Of a stretch of 64,000 bases of DNA, positions 1-10,963 are shown in pieces. Below the pieces are notes generated by a model. The model was given only the letters and a program-made list of their open reading frames with translations, made no database searches and was not told where the DNA came from. The position numbers and the translations under genes are program-made. Position 1 is the first letter of the stretch. Every line of letters begins with the position of its first letter. The stretch is from Echria macrotheca. Taxonomy: Eukaryota > Ascomycota > Sordariomycetes > Sordariales > Schizotheciaceae. Location of the stretch: NCBI GenBank assembly GCA_030411725.1, contig MU839832.1:1550001-1614000 (forward strand). The letters are read 5' to 3'.

Positions 1-470
1 AAAAGCCTTATCCTCTTCCTCTTTAGACTAATTGTAATAATAATTAAAGTAAAAATAATACTACGTAATTTATATTATAAATTTCTATAAGTCGCCAGCG
101 TAGCGCGGTAATATAGTAATTTTAGCTTTCTTTTTAATAAACTACTAGGTTAAATTTTCCTTAACGTTTTTTATATAATCCACTTTCTTCTCTAGTTTTA
201 GAAACTTATCGTTTAGCTTGATTTATAGTTATATTAGCTAAAGGGTAAGCGATTTGATAATTAAGCTATTACTTAAAGTTTTAACCCGCTTATCCTTATA
301 ACCGGATGATTTGGAGATAATACTTATAATAATAACGGTAAAGGGGGTACCTTTTTTCTATAATAATAGTTAAAAGGGAGTAACGATAATGTATAATAAC
401 TTATATAACTTTAACTGAAAAGGGGTTTTTAACCGTAATTACAGAGGTAAAAAGCAGAAAGTAAGGGGTA

Positions 471-718
471 TAATGATTTGGTGCGTGGTGCGCTGGTCGT
501 GTAGCCGCTCGCACGTGCGTGCGCGCGCGCGCGTACGCGTCATACGCGCGTCGCCTGTATTTAGTTTTTCACTTAGTAGCCTAGCTTTTTCAACAATCAA
601 CCCCTATCCACTCCTTCGACTTCAGTTAGGAGCCTTCGGCTCCTCTTCTTGTGATTAGAGGCGTAAGCCTCTATTGCGCTTGTTTTGGTGTGTAGTGCAC
701 TAGCTGCTATTTAATAAC
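471..718 (+). repeat. Dispersed repeat, copy 1 of 2
   Basis: This stretch and 1749-1954 begin with the same 12 bases (TAATGATTTGGT) and end with nearly the same roughly 27-base block (GTGCACTAG, TGCTATTTA, TAAC). They share internal motifs in the same order: AGTTTTTC, TAGCTT and a GGAGC/GCTCC hairpin. The middle differs in length and sequence. Copy 1 carries an alternating GC run near 505-545, a hairpin at about 629-645 and a second one, AGAGGC/GCCTCT, at about 657-672. There are no terminal inverted repeats and no coding capacity. It looks like a short non-autonomous element, but the class is unknown. Confidence 0.6.
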
Positions 719-1748
719 AATAAGTAGTAGGCTAATAGTAATTATATAAATTATAAGCAGTTAGAAGATACTTTAGTGCAAAGATGTAAAGTAGTATTAT
801 TATCGTTACTATTGAAAAGAACTAATTAGTGCTGAGCTGGGCTTTATATATCCGTACGATATTCCGGGGCTTGTTAGGCCTAAAGGGCCTAGGGTCAAAC
901 CCCTCGGGCCCCCAGGCCCTTAAGCCCCTATTCTAATTAGTTACTCCTATTAGGGCCTAATACCTTAATCCCAAATCCATACGGGCCCCTTAAATCCTTC
1001 CTTTAATTGGCTGGACCTTGCTGTGTTCCTATTGGTTGCCCCAGGACCCACACCATAGGTGCCTCAGGCCGAGGCGCCCCTTCCCCGGATCGTGAAATTT
1101 TTAAGCTGGAAATTCATTAAAAGAAAATTAAAAGCTTAGGTTTTTAAAAAAAAGATTTTAAATAAGAGGATAACGTTAAGGAGGAATTTAAATATTATAC
1201 TTAACTTATTTATATAAGCATACTTAATTTAATCGCTTTTTTATACTTTTTAGTAAAATTGTAAAAAAGTAGTTTTACGTTTCTATTATTATTTACCAGG
1301 TCCTATTAAAAAGGGTAGGGTAATATCAATTCAAATCTTATAAACTTCCTAAAATTATTAATTATAGCTTTTAAATTATTAATAAAGATTGCGATTAAAT
1401 ATTTAATAAAAACCTAAATCTTTTTATTTTTTAACTTTTAAAACCTAAAATCTATCTAAATATTATCAAATAAAGTCCGATACTTAACGTAACTCCTTTA
1501 TGTAAATTTAAAAAAGATTAAGGTAATCTAGTAATTTATTTACTTAATTTTTCGGTTTATTACTTATAAAGTAAATATTATTATTATAATTACTTAAAAG
1601 GTTAATTATTATAAAAGAGGATAATCCGCAATACCTAAGGCATCTAATATACTATAAAGTATCCCTTAAGTATAAAAATAAAATTATTTTATAGCGTTTA
1701 GGGTATTTAATACGTTATAAGCTATTTTATAAAGTTATTACAATAAGG

Positions 1749-1954
1749 TAATGATTTGGTACCTGGTGGCGCAGCTACCTGACATGTGGTACAGTCGTAG
1801 CTGGCGAAGCCAGCCAACAGCTATTTAAAGTCCAGTTAGTTTTTCCACCTGTAGATAGCTTCTTTTACGACACAATCTATCTGGGAGCTTTTAGCTCCCA
1901 ACCCCTTTTTAGCCTTTGTTTTGCTGTGTGGTGCACTAGTTGCTATTTAGTAAC
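1749..1954 (+). repeat. Dispersed repeat, copy 2 of 2
   Basis: This is the second copy of the element at 471-718, in the same orientation and shorter (206 against 248 bp). It holds a GCTGGC/GCCAGC hairpin at about 1800-1814 and a GGGAGCT/AGCTCCC hairpin at about 1882-1898. Its ends match copy 1 closely while the interior has diverged. It is GC-rich relative to the degraded flanks, which suggests insertion after most of the decay, or selection or exclusion from it. Confidence 0.6.
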
Positions 1955-2394
1955 GTATATTATATAAAAAGGGGAGAAACTAGTTTTATATAGTTAAGGT
2001 ACTTAATACGTTATAAGTTTAATTAATAGGGGAATAATCCGTAACGCTTAAGGTACTTAATATATTATAAATTATTTTACGGGTAGTTAATTAAGTTATT
2101 TAGGGCTTTTGATTAATGGGAATTAGCTAGTAATCGGAAGTAGTATTATAATTAATTAATAATTATAATAGTATAAAGGTTAAGAATAATAATTATAATT
2201 AAGTATTATTAATAAGCTTATATGTATAAGTATATAAAAGTAAGGTAAGGTAACGTAATGTAAAAGAAACGTAATTGGATTCTTTGGACTTAATAAACTA
2301 GTTAGAAAAACTATCCTGGGATACAGTCCCACATAACAGGGTTTTATAACCCTACTTAACCCTACAGGTCTATACGTGCGCACCCTTGTGGGGT

Positions 2395-2412
2395 ATAGCC
2401 CTACCGGGCTAT
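2395..2412. other. GC hairpin in AT-rich DNA
   Basis: A perfect 7-bp stem (ATAGCCC / GGGCTAT) with a TACC loop sits in a short GC island, flanked by further C and G runs that extend the pairing imperfectly. It resembles the other small hairpins in this block. The function is unknown. Confidence 0.5.
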
Positions 2413-2996
2413 GGCCCCGCAGTTTTACGCATATGCCTTTTAATTTACTGTTAATGTTTTTTCTAAAAGCTGTATATATATTTGTCAAAAGCCTATTTGC
2501 TATATGTAAGGGGTTTTAAACTTGCAAAGGCTAATAAAAGTAAAGATATAATATAGTTAGGTTACTCGCTAAATCCCCGAATATCTATTAGGTTAAGATC
2601 TTTTATATTTTATTTCCGGTGAATAGAGGTTTAAGGACGTAGTTGATAAATCATAAAGCCCTTGTTAATGCCTCTTTTGCTATTTCTAATACGCCGAAAC
2701 GCTTGTATCTGAGGATTTACGCGAAAAGTTTATCTTCAAGGGGATGCACCCGTAGCAAAAGGGGGTTGCACCCCTATCAGATGCGTTGTGAGAGACCGCC
2801 AGAGTCCTCAGAGGCCCCCTCCTGCCCCGTCATAATCCTCTCCGATCGATAGTGCCAAACAGCTTCAACCAGTCGCAGTTGGTTCGACGCATTGTGACTT
2901 TGTGGCCCCACGAACCAGAGCAATATGCTTACCACGGGTTTGTCCAAATCCCAAGCTCGTCGGACGCCCATGAGGGCTTCCAAACTTTCCCCCAGT

Positions 2997-5352
2997 CTAC
3001 CAGAATTGCCAAACTTTTTGAAAGAAATCCTTTCCCATGAAGGCTGGGAATTTCTTCACGCCCATCCGGCTGTCATCCATCTCCACAACCATGCCACACC
3101 TCCGACGCTGCGCGTCTATGATCTTTTCCAAAGCACCCGGTGGCGGCCATACTCCAAATCTACTCATATCTTCGCACCCCAGGAGGTTGCAGTGAACAAT
3201 AAACGGGTCCCGAAGCTTCGTGACCGGCCCGCCGGGGACGAAGTACTCCTCCTCTTGCGGCGCGACCTTCGCCAGGCAGATAATGGCAGCGCAGATCGAA
3301 GCATGAGGATCGCAGCCACCGGCAGTCCACTCGACCAGTTGGTTGCTCATATTCTCCGTCAAAAGGAAGTCCCTCGCCGTTCGGTGCAGGAAGTCTACCT
3401 TCCAGTTGAATAGAACGCTCGAAGACAGCGAATTTTCCGCCGCTTCGTCCGAGTCGTAATACTGTACCTCCAGAATTCCTTTGCAGCAGGCGTTCAGTCG
3501 TTTCCTAGCCTGTTTCAAGTTGCGGTTCGTAGCCTGCATGATGAGCGGGCTGACGTCCAGCTTCACCGCGTACTGGACGGGATCTTCCTGGTCCATGAAC
3601 CAGTACATGATCAAGGGCAATGTTACCGACGCCTCGATGGTGACTCGGAAGAAGTGCGCTGTTTGCTGTCGGTAGAACGGATCCACGGTGAACACTATAC
3701 GTCTAAAGTACTCCTCGAGATCGGCCGGCAGCGATCGCAGTCTTCGGCGGAGGTCGACCATTCTGTCCTCGTTGGTGATCCCCTCCAGAAGAGACTGTAC
3801 AACAAGGCGGACCCATAGGAAAACGCCCTTGGCTTCGTTGACAATTTCCCCCACAAGCTCGTCGCAGATCCCGTCGTCGTCATCCCTGAGCTCCCGGTAT
3901 GAAGGGTCACCGTCAAAAGTGTCGCGCACGTAATTCTCAATGTCGCTCCTCGTGAGCCTCTCCATGTAGATTCTCCGGGACTCCCGCCGTCCGAAAGCGT
4001 TTTCGAACTCGTTCCATGGTCTGCTGGAGATACAGACCTTGATATGGGGCGAGTCTTGGAGGATCTCAAGCAGCCGAATGATATCGATTGGCTTGCCATG
4101 ATATTCGTCCAAGCCATCAATAATGAAAAAGAGTCGTATCTGCGAGGTGAAAAGGCCAGTTTTGATACGTTTAAATGCCGACAACAGTCCCTCGATGGAC
4201 AGGGGGTCAGCGCTGTCGGTGACATCGCCGGTACCGGGAAGCCCGCCATCGTCCCTTGAGGACGGGAAAGCTACCCGCAACAAGTCGGGATGAAGACGAA
4301 GAATTTGGTATAGGAGCGCCCGAAGAAGACCAATCTGCGACTTGTGGAGGATATCCTTTCCGAGATTCCAAAAGAAGTATTTCGCAATGAAGAGCTGACG
4401 AGCACCTGCCCACGCCTTCAGGTTGTGAGCTAACATGGGATGGTTGCAGAGATATTTCATAAGTGTTGATTTTCCGGAACCCGGCTTCCCTGAAACCCAG
4501 TAGAGAGTCGTCGGACATTAGCCAGTCAACGAAGTCAATGCTGTCGCCCCTGGTGCTGTTGTCGGTCTCAGAACCAAATACCCATGAGAAGGTCCGTTGG
4601 TGGGCCGGGTGGATTGAGATACGACGATCATCCATCCCTTCAAAATAGAGTCCTCGGAGGATCTGCTGCTCATGGGAATACTGGAGCACCTTCGCCGCGG
4701 TAGCGCTGAATGGGACCAATGCCTCTCTTTGGCTTTGCGGGGCGGTCGAAGGATCAGCCCGGACTTCCGAGAGCCGGCTGAGCATGGTCCTGACGGCTTT
4801 CTCGAGTTGGTTGATGTCGTTATTTCTCGTGGCCCCGAGCCTCTTGTTCTCGGTCCTCAGAACCTCCATCTGTCCAGCAATGTCTTTCAGCCCGCCAAAC
4901 ACGACATGCATCGCCATCTGGGAGCTGATACGGTCAAGCCTGGCCAAGATGGAATCCATCTCGGCCGACCGGTGGGAAGCCCTGAGAGCTGTACGCATGC
5001 TTTTCCACGTCCGGTGGCGGCCCTGGACTGTGAAGCTGGCCAGCAAGGCGAGCAGTTGGTCCGCGACATGGCGGCACTGGCTGGCGAGGTCATGGAGTGC
5101 ATCCGGCTTGGGCGCTGGTGCATTTCCTCGAGTCGTATTGCTAATTGCGTTTGAAGTCGCAACAGCGGCGTGAGGGCAAAAGCTGTCGGCGAGGGCCCGG
5201 ATGTGGGTGGCAAGAACCTCAAGCTCGGCATTTTCGGCCGTCGACCCTGTTGACGAGACGTACAGTGTATGCGCCGTCGAGATGAGTTTGCTGGCAAAGT
5301 CGACGAACTGGATGACGTTGCTCGCCAGACCCAGCGCAACGAGCGACTCCAT
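2997..5352 (-). pseudogene. NACHT/STAND NTPase (fungal NLR-like), frameshifted at the P-loop
   Basis: The start chosen at 5352 begins MESLVALGLASNVIQFVDFA, the typical N-terminal domain of fungal NACHT proteins (SesA/NACHT-N type), followed by a coiled-coil-like stretch. The frame runs to a FVDWLMSDDSL segment. The conserved continuation LYWVSGKPGSGKSTLMKYL, with Walker A GKPGSGKST, is in the +1 frame at about 4440-4510. The second frame then gives Walker B (LFFIIDGLDEY), the sensor-like CISSRPW and a DUF7791-like region, ending at 2997. The span of 2356 nt equals 3n+1, so one nucleotide is surplus or two are missing. No credible intron fits because homology is continuous across the break. 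Such proteins act in heterokaryon incompatibility or non-self recognition, usually with a C-terminal repeat sensor; none is seen here. It could be a pseudogene, a null allele, or an assembly error. Confidence 0.85.
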
Positions 5353-5738
5353 GTTGTTGATGGGCAGAAGGGGGAGGGACTGCTCGCTACGAAGGCCCCC
5401 CGCTCTTTTTTGAGCATTTTTTGGTGGTTGGCTGAACTTCGCGCAGCTGAAAGATGAGGGGTCGGCGAGCAGCAGTGCCAGCACCAACCACGCCCACAGC
5501 TGACATCTCGGCTTCCTAGGTACAATATCCGTACCTCCTTAAATATCAGCCACATTGCCGTTCTGGCGCATCACGTGCGATGCACTTCAGAAATTTGCGT
5601 TGATGAAGAGGGGAGGGTCCCCGCCCCGGATCCCCGCCCCCTTTCGGACGTGGTCTTGTCGCACAGCTCAGCACCTGGTACATGTGTCACATCTATTATT
5701 AACTACGTTTACTCTGTACCGCCCCGTCAGCCAAGAGG
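5353..5738. promoter_or_regulatory. Shared divergent promoter region
   Basis: This 386-bp spacer separates the divergently oriented NACHT and HET-domain genes. It must hold the 5' flanks of both. I found no strong TATA box or operator. An arrangement of two incompatibility-type genes around one short promoter suggests co-expression, but that is an inference. Confidence 0.5.
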
Positions 5739-7665
5739 ATGTCGTCGTCATACGGCTTTGGATACAGATATACGCCCCTTGATCAGACGAAGTCGGAGTT
5801 CCGTCTTTTCGAGCTGAATCCCTCGGTGTCGGCCTCGAGCGCTCTAACAGGCAGCTTGAGAATCTTCGACGTTGATCGTTGCCCGCCTTACAAGGTGCTC
5901 TCCTTCCTCTATTCCAATGGAGGATATAATTCAAATCCAAGCATCAATTGTGATGGTTATGCCGTGCCCCTGCAGCCTAATGCCGTGCTGGCTCTCCGCG
6001 CCGCTCGCCCCCGCTTCCATCGCCGGTTTGTTTGGATTGACCATCTCTGCATCAATCAGGATGACGTTGAGGAGAGAAGCTCTCAGATGCGGCTTATATC
6101 CAGGATTACATCAAACGCTCAACAGCTCATGCTCTATGTCCATTCCGAGTCCGAAAGCACGCGGGCCTTGCCGGGCTTGTTGTCTGGGCTGCTTGACGCC
6201 GAGAAGAAGGCTTTTCAATCTGGCCCCAGGTCATCTCCCCGTCCGTCGCAAAGTTATTTGGCAGCAATCGAAGAATATCGGCAACCACTTCCGCCACCTG
6301 ACTCGGCGGGGTGGAAAGTTGTCAACGAGCTGCTAAGCGAAAGAGCATTCCAAAGGTACGTACACTCCAGTCCAACGTGATCTCGGGTATTCGTCTCACC
6401 GCCGAGTAATAGAGTGTGGACGATTCCCGAATGTGTTTGGGCCAGGAGATTCGCTATTCAGTGGGGCCCGTTTTGCAGAGTGGACAGCCATGCGCTGGCG
6501 TTCACACTCGAAAAATATGAGCTATACAGCCATCCTAATCTCATCAAACACCCCAGGGCCAGCACGCTAGTCGACTCAGAGCGTCTTCGTCGCCTCATAA
6601 AAGCCGGGAAGGACGACGACACCGTATTTATTCATGGGGTAGAACTTACGTTTCCCCTCTCGGCCACGGGCATCCGTGATCGAATCCATGCCGTGCTGGG
6701 GTTGTCAGACGGAATGTAAGCGCTCCTCAAGCGCGACTATGCATCATCTTATGTTAGTGTCTTTTCTGACGCCGATCAAGTCTTCAACTCTGGTCCCAAG
6801 TCCCCATTCGTTTCCCTGTCCCTTGCTGGCAATACGGACCGGCCAGGGGTGCGGCGGGGACAGGTAGCCGATTTACCATCCTGGGTTCCCGACTGGTCTG
6901 ACCGTCAAGAGCTGACAGCATGCTTGCTGAACGGGCCAGAATCCTCGTTTTCTGCTTGGAATGACGATTTCGGAAGTCTAGACCTGGCCCCCCCCACGTG
7001 GGGAGAGAACCAGTTTAGCGGCGGGCTCGGCCTAAAAACCAAAGCTATCTCAATCGACAAATTAGACCAAATATCAGCATACCATCCGCCTCGGAGACGG
7101 GCCGACCGCTTCAACGTCACTGCCACGAATTCTGTATTCTTTTCCGAGTGGTGGGATTGGGTTCAAAAGAGCATGCCTGCCCGCTACAGAGGGGATCAAG
7201 AAAGGTTGGTACGAGTGTATTAACAGGAACTCTCCTGACACCTTCTACAGATTGTTGATGCATTTCGTGGAGACAATTCAAGCTCTTCCCTCAGGGGATC
7301 CCTCAAGCGACAATAGAGACACAACCACACTACTTACCGCCGCCCGTTCATGGTTAGCGTTTCTTGTTGACGAGACCCAACTAGAAACAGAAGACATACG
7401 CCAGTTTCATGCAGCCACTTTTCTGTCATGTGGTCGGCGATTTGGCATCACAAGGAGGGGCCATTTGTGCCTGGTACCCAGGCATTCGAGAGCTGGGGAC
7501 GCGATATTTATCCCTAGGCGATCCAGGGTACCATTCATATTCCGAGTCGTTGATGCATCGAAAGACGTCGTCCAAAATGTCGGCGAGTGCTACGTTCATT
7601 CCGCCATGTCGGGAGAAGGTATGACGTGGGATGGTGTGCGACGCAGAACTATCACATTGTGCTGA
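5739..7665 (+). pseudogene. HET-domain protein with in-frame TAA
   Basis: Exons are 5739-6355, 6413-7204 and 7251-7665 (617+792+415 nt, 608 codons). Exon 1 carries HET-domain hallmarks: a YKVLSFLY block in place of the usual S-Y-x-W, the FVWIDHLCINQDDVEERSSQ motif, and across the first splice RVWTIPECVWAR. Exon 2 is one frame throughout except for TAA at 6717-6719, which lies between GLSDGM and the conserved-looking ALLKRDYASSYVSVF. A CAA-to-TAA change would explain it. Alternatively a 42-nt intron, 6716-6757 (GTAAGC donor, TTAG acceptor), would remove the stop but also the conserved segment, and it lacks a clear branch point. HET proteins trigger incompatibility cell death. It diverges from the NACHT gene. 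I favour a disrupted allele. Confidence 0.8.
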
Positions 7666-8335
7666 TGAGCGGTAGGTATCTCTCCGGAAAGAAGATAGCG
7701 GATGTCGAGCCATGTCGTCAGACGGGGTGTTGGAACAATCGGACTCACATGCTGTGGCCGCATCACCACGGTCCCTCCTAGTCCTAGCTGCGTCGGATAG
7801 CTATACTTATTTAGCTGCAGCACTAGGACTAACCGAGCTGGAATATTCCACAGGAAAGCCTATAAGTAGCTCCTCGGCTGCTCAGATAGCATTGGACCTC
7901 TGAACTTTTCCGAATCTCCCCCCAAACACAACGATCCCACTGGCCACACATCGGACGCGATAGCGATCAAGAATACCGCAAACCACATCGCCGACGAGAA
8001 GAGCCATCTACGACGGCTCTGCAGCAATCTGAACTCGCCAATAAATGCCCGCGTTAGCTCGTAGGTGGTAATGATGAACCTAGTAGAAGCGAGTGGCTGA
8101 CCAGATTTGTGCAGGTCGACTGAAGCGAAGCTCGAGGAGGTTCAGAACGATATCCGCAAGACAACCTGTGTGGGAAAGGATGGATAAGACGACGCAAGTC
8201 TCGGAAGAGCGTAGCAAGCTCACGGAAAGCCAGGAGGAGTCTCTGCGGGCCTCCCTGTATACAGCTCTCACCCTTGCCACTCCAGCTTCGAGACTTCCCG
8301 ATTCCACGATCCTGGACAAGAAGGCGGATACCAAA
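7666..8335. other. Intergenic, no supported gene
   Basis: Only short ORFs without recognisable features lie here. The open frame of the next gene extends back to about 8093, so part of this stretch could be its coding 5' end. Confidence 0.5.
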
Positions 8336-8746
8336 ATGTCTGGAGATCTTGCTGGGGCGACGACCGCGCCCGACTTCACAACAGCGATGCCGACACATGG
8401 GTCAGCCGTTCATGGGGACCCCGGAACACTTGAGCCCGGACCACCCGAGAGACGTAGAGTTCCACCACCTCAGTACGAAAACACCGATGACGACAGCGAC
8501 GGAGACTACTCCTCGACGACGACAACTTTGGTCAGCCCCGATATGTGGACATCTCTGGATCTAGAGAGGGGCGATCGGACAACCTTCGGGACCCACGTGC
8601 CGCGCTCGGAGGCACCGGAACGCAGCATCGGCTGGTGCTGTACGGCTTATCTTCCCCCGTGTATCGGCCTTGCTTCGTTGTTCTTCTGCTTGTGGTTGTT
8701 TGAGGGCCCTTCAGTGCTTATCAGCAAAATGCAGAGCAGCCTCTGA
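8336..8746 (+). CDS. Small C-terminally anchored membrane protein with PPxY motif
   Basis: This is a 136-aa protein if the ATG at 8336 (context CCAAAATG) is used. The same frame is open upstream with ATGs at 8180 and 8093, so a longer form of up to 217 aa is possible. The N-terminal half is Pro-, Thr- and Asp-rich, with a PPPQY motif (PPxY) followed by an acidic Asp run. One hydrophobic segment (TAYLPPCIGLASLFFCLWLF) lies close to the C-terminus, with a short tail after it. PPxY motifs are bound by WW domains of Nedd4/Rsp5 ubiquitin ligases, so a role as a membrane adaptor is possible but inferred from the motif only. I do not recognise the family. Confidence 0.5.
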   Translation: MSGDLAGATTAPDFTTAMPTHGSAVHGDPGTLEPGPPERRRVPPPQYENTDDDSDGDYSSTTTTLVSPDMWTSLDLERGDRTTFGTHVPRSEAPERSIGWCCTAYLPPCIGLASLFFCLWLFEGPSVLISKMQSSL

Positions 8747-10048
8747 CCCATGTAGTGGTAGGAAAGCCCGGCTCGCCGTTAGGGGGTATGTTCGCGTTCA
8801 ACCAGACGCTCGCGAATATTGTCTTCCCCCGTCCGGGGTAAGAGGATGCTTCGCAGGCATCTATGCTTGGAGTATCTGCTGGGGAGAAGTTCAATTGCGT
8901 TAAGTGTGTTTGCAACTGGAACTGGGCAATCTGGGAGTAGACGGTGGATCACATGGCTGGGAAAAAAGACATGGGTACGGATTAGACTGGACTGCGGCGG
9001 AATGGTGTGCTCCGGACAGCTGGCAACGCAGGCCTGGGCTGGGGTATGGCGTAGAAGGGTTTGGAGGGTCCTGTCGATCTGCTGAACATGCTATATCTGG
9101 GAGGTGTAGTTGCGGCACCGGGTCACCTTGTCCTTTGTCATGTTTGGGATTTCTTTTTTTCTTGCTGGCAGTTGAGTGGAGAAAACTTGGTTTTATGTAG
9201 CATCGAGAAACACAAACACGGTCGGATGGGTCTCACCGCCTTATGTTGAACATTTAAACGTCGCGATAAAGAGCCTTGGGTATTACTTGGGATCGCAGGG
9301 CCTTCGAATAGGGGGGAGGAGGGTCCTGCCGACTCCTTGGAAGGTAAACAAAGGAGAACAAAAACAATACAAATCTTTATCGTGCAGGCATCACTGGCGA
9401 CCTCGGCGCCCTGCAGGCAGCGTTGCTGCCCTGGACTGGCCTTAGTTTTCCACAGAAATACGGAAGCCGCAGTCCAACAAAGGCCACTCAGATCCTTGCT
9501 GGATCCCACAACTGGAGGGGTTTAATCATCGGCCTTAACCAAGTCATAAACAGCAAAGTTATTACCGAGTCTGGGATCCACGACTTGTTTGTGGTTGTCT
9601 CCTGCCAAGCTCTCGGCCAGTGCAGCCCTACCTACCGAGCGGGCGGTAACGAGAGGTGGTGGAGGCCGCCCGAGTCATCCGGCCGGAACCGGGGATGCAT
9701 CAGGATTCAATTCCGATGCGAGTTGGTCCATCGCCAACATTTTTCAGCAAGAAGGCAGGTGACTGAGGACAAGCGATATCTTTGGGCGAAACAGGAGATC
9801 AATGCATGCCTTATTCCGTGTTTTGTGCTGATGTCCGCCCCTCGCGGGGGCTGAGAAGAGCCAGCGGACCAGGCGCCAAGATGTCCTCAGTCCTCAATTC
9901 TTCCCGATTCGGCAGGCCGAACTCACACCCCCGAAGCACCCTCAGATGAACGATGAGAACTGCTGAATATTTATGGTGGAAGCCTCCCAGTAGATGATGT
10001 CGGAGTTCAATCCAAGCCCAACACCCGATAATAAGGGCACTATTCAAA
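8747..10048. other. Intergenic, no supported gene
   Basis: About 1.3 kb with only short overlapping ORFs that lack conserved motifs or consistent splicing. The last 100-200 bp should hold the promoter of the gene starting at 10049. Nothing else was identified. Confidence 0.5.
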
Positions 10049-10963
10049 ATGGAATTCCCAGAATTCGAGCCGCGGTGCAGTTGCTGCTATCCTCCCTTCT
10101 GGTCCGACTGGGATACCATCGCAGACTTCACCCCCGACCCCGTTGGCCGCCTGATGGAGCAAAAATACATCCAGAGCCGAGCCGTGCAAGACGGCGCAAA
10201 CCCGCGCGGCAAATACGCGCCGAAGCCGCTGCCGTGGAGCGGGACCAAGCTCGAGAACATCGGCTGGTGGTGCGAGGACGCAGACGAGTACCGGCGGCAC
10301 CAGTGGGCCAAGCAGCGCGAGTCCGGCCAAGGCTCGACGGACACCAACCCGACCCAGAGCAAGAAGAAGAAGAAGCGCACCGTCAACTTCCCGCACATAC
10401 TCAAGGCTGTCGACGCGAATATCAAGCGACACCGGGTATTCCACTGCAGATGCAGCTACTGCAAGCGGGATGTGATCCTCGGCCGTCAGCGCGACGCCCG
10501 CGACTCGGTGCGCGGCGCGATCGAAGAGGGCTGGGCCAACGCCGCGTCCGGCAACGGATTCTCTAGAGACAAAAGGCCCGATGTTGTGGCTGATGACACG
10601 AGCAACAGCGGCGGCGGCGATAAGGATGGAAATGAAGTGGACAAGCAGCAGCTGCACCCCACATCGAACCATGTTGACAACGACGGGGATCGTGAACGAG
10701 GACCGGGGTTCCGCCTCGACGACATCATTCATCCGGAACCTGTATTTCTCATTCGGTATTCATCGCGTCGTCGTGCTGGGAGGGGACCAGCGCGGCAGGG
10801 CTGGCAGACACCTTCAATTCTTCAGATCGTGGACGACAAGTGGGATTGGACAATGGTGGACGGGGACGAGGACCAAGAACTGATTTTCTCCGATTCGGAT
10901 TGCTGGTCATCTGTTATCGGTGGCCCGGATGGCTGGGAGATGAGTGATGCAGATGGTTGGTAG
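10049..10963 (+). CDS. Hypothetical protein with Cys clusters
   Basis: An intronless ORF of 304 aa starts in good context (TCAAAATGG). It has CSCC at residues 10-13, several Trp residues, a poly-Lys stretch (SKKKKKR, about 104-110) and a HCRCSYCKRD cluster at about 132-141. A low-complexity Asp/Gly/Asn region follows, then an acidic, Trp-rich C-terminus (DKWDWTMVDGDED). The Cys pairs could bind zinc and the Lys run could be a nuclear signal; both are inferences. There is no signal peptide or membrane segment. Codon use is GC-rich like neighbouring real genes, which supports coding. The family is not recognised. Confidence 0.7.
   Translation: MEFPEFEPRCSCCYPPFWSDWDTIADFTPDPVGRLMEQKYIQSRAVQDGANPRGKYAPKPLPWSGTKLENIGWWCEDADEYRRHQWAKQRESGQGSTDTNPTQSKKKKKRTVNFPHILKAVDANIKRHRVFHCRCSYCKRDVILGRQRDARDSVRGAIEEGWANAASGNGFSRDKRPDVVADDTSNSGGGDKDGNEVDKQQLHPTSNHVDNDGDRERGPGFRLDDIIHPEPVFLIRYSSRRRAGRGPARQGWQTPSILQIVDDKWDWTMVDGDEDQELIFSDSDCWSSVIGGPDGWEMSDADGW

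Larger units (their letters stand above)
1..2640. repeat. AT-rich, RIP-like gene-free block
   Basis: The left 2.6 kb is very AT-rich, full of TA dinucleotides and runs of A and T, with no ORF resembling a protein on either strand. The change to normal composition near 2.65-2.8 kb is sharp. Such blocks in Pezizomycotina usually come from repeat-induced point mutation of transposon sequence, and that is the inference here. Short GC-rich islands remain at about 480-560, 860-1090, 1750-1900 and 2300-2430, and several can fold into hairpins. No original transposon family can be named. Whether the block is subtelomeric cannot be told from this window; no telomere array is present. Confidence 0.8.

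Noticed and set aside
2350..2372. Two TAGGGTT-like units suggesting a telomere remnant
   Set aside because: Only two imperfect units occur and no tandem array, so this is not evidence of a chromosome end.
1..2640. Nuclear copy of mitochondrial DNA
   Set aside because: The AT-rich sequence with GC hairpins looks similar, but no mitochondrial protein, rRNA or tRNA gene was recognised; RIP explains the composition.
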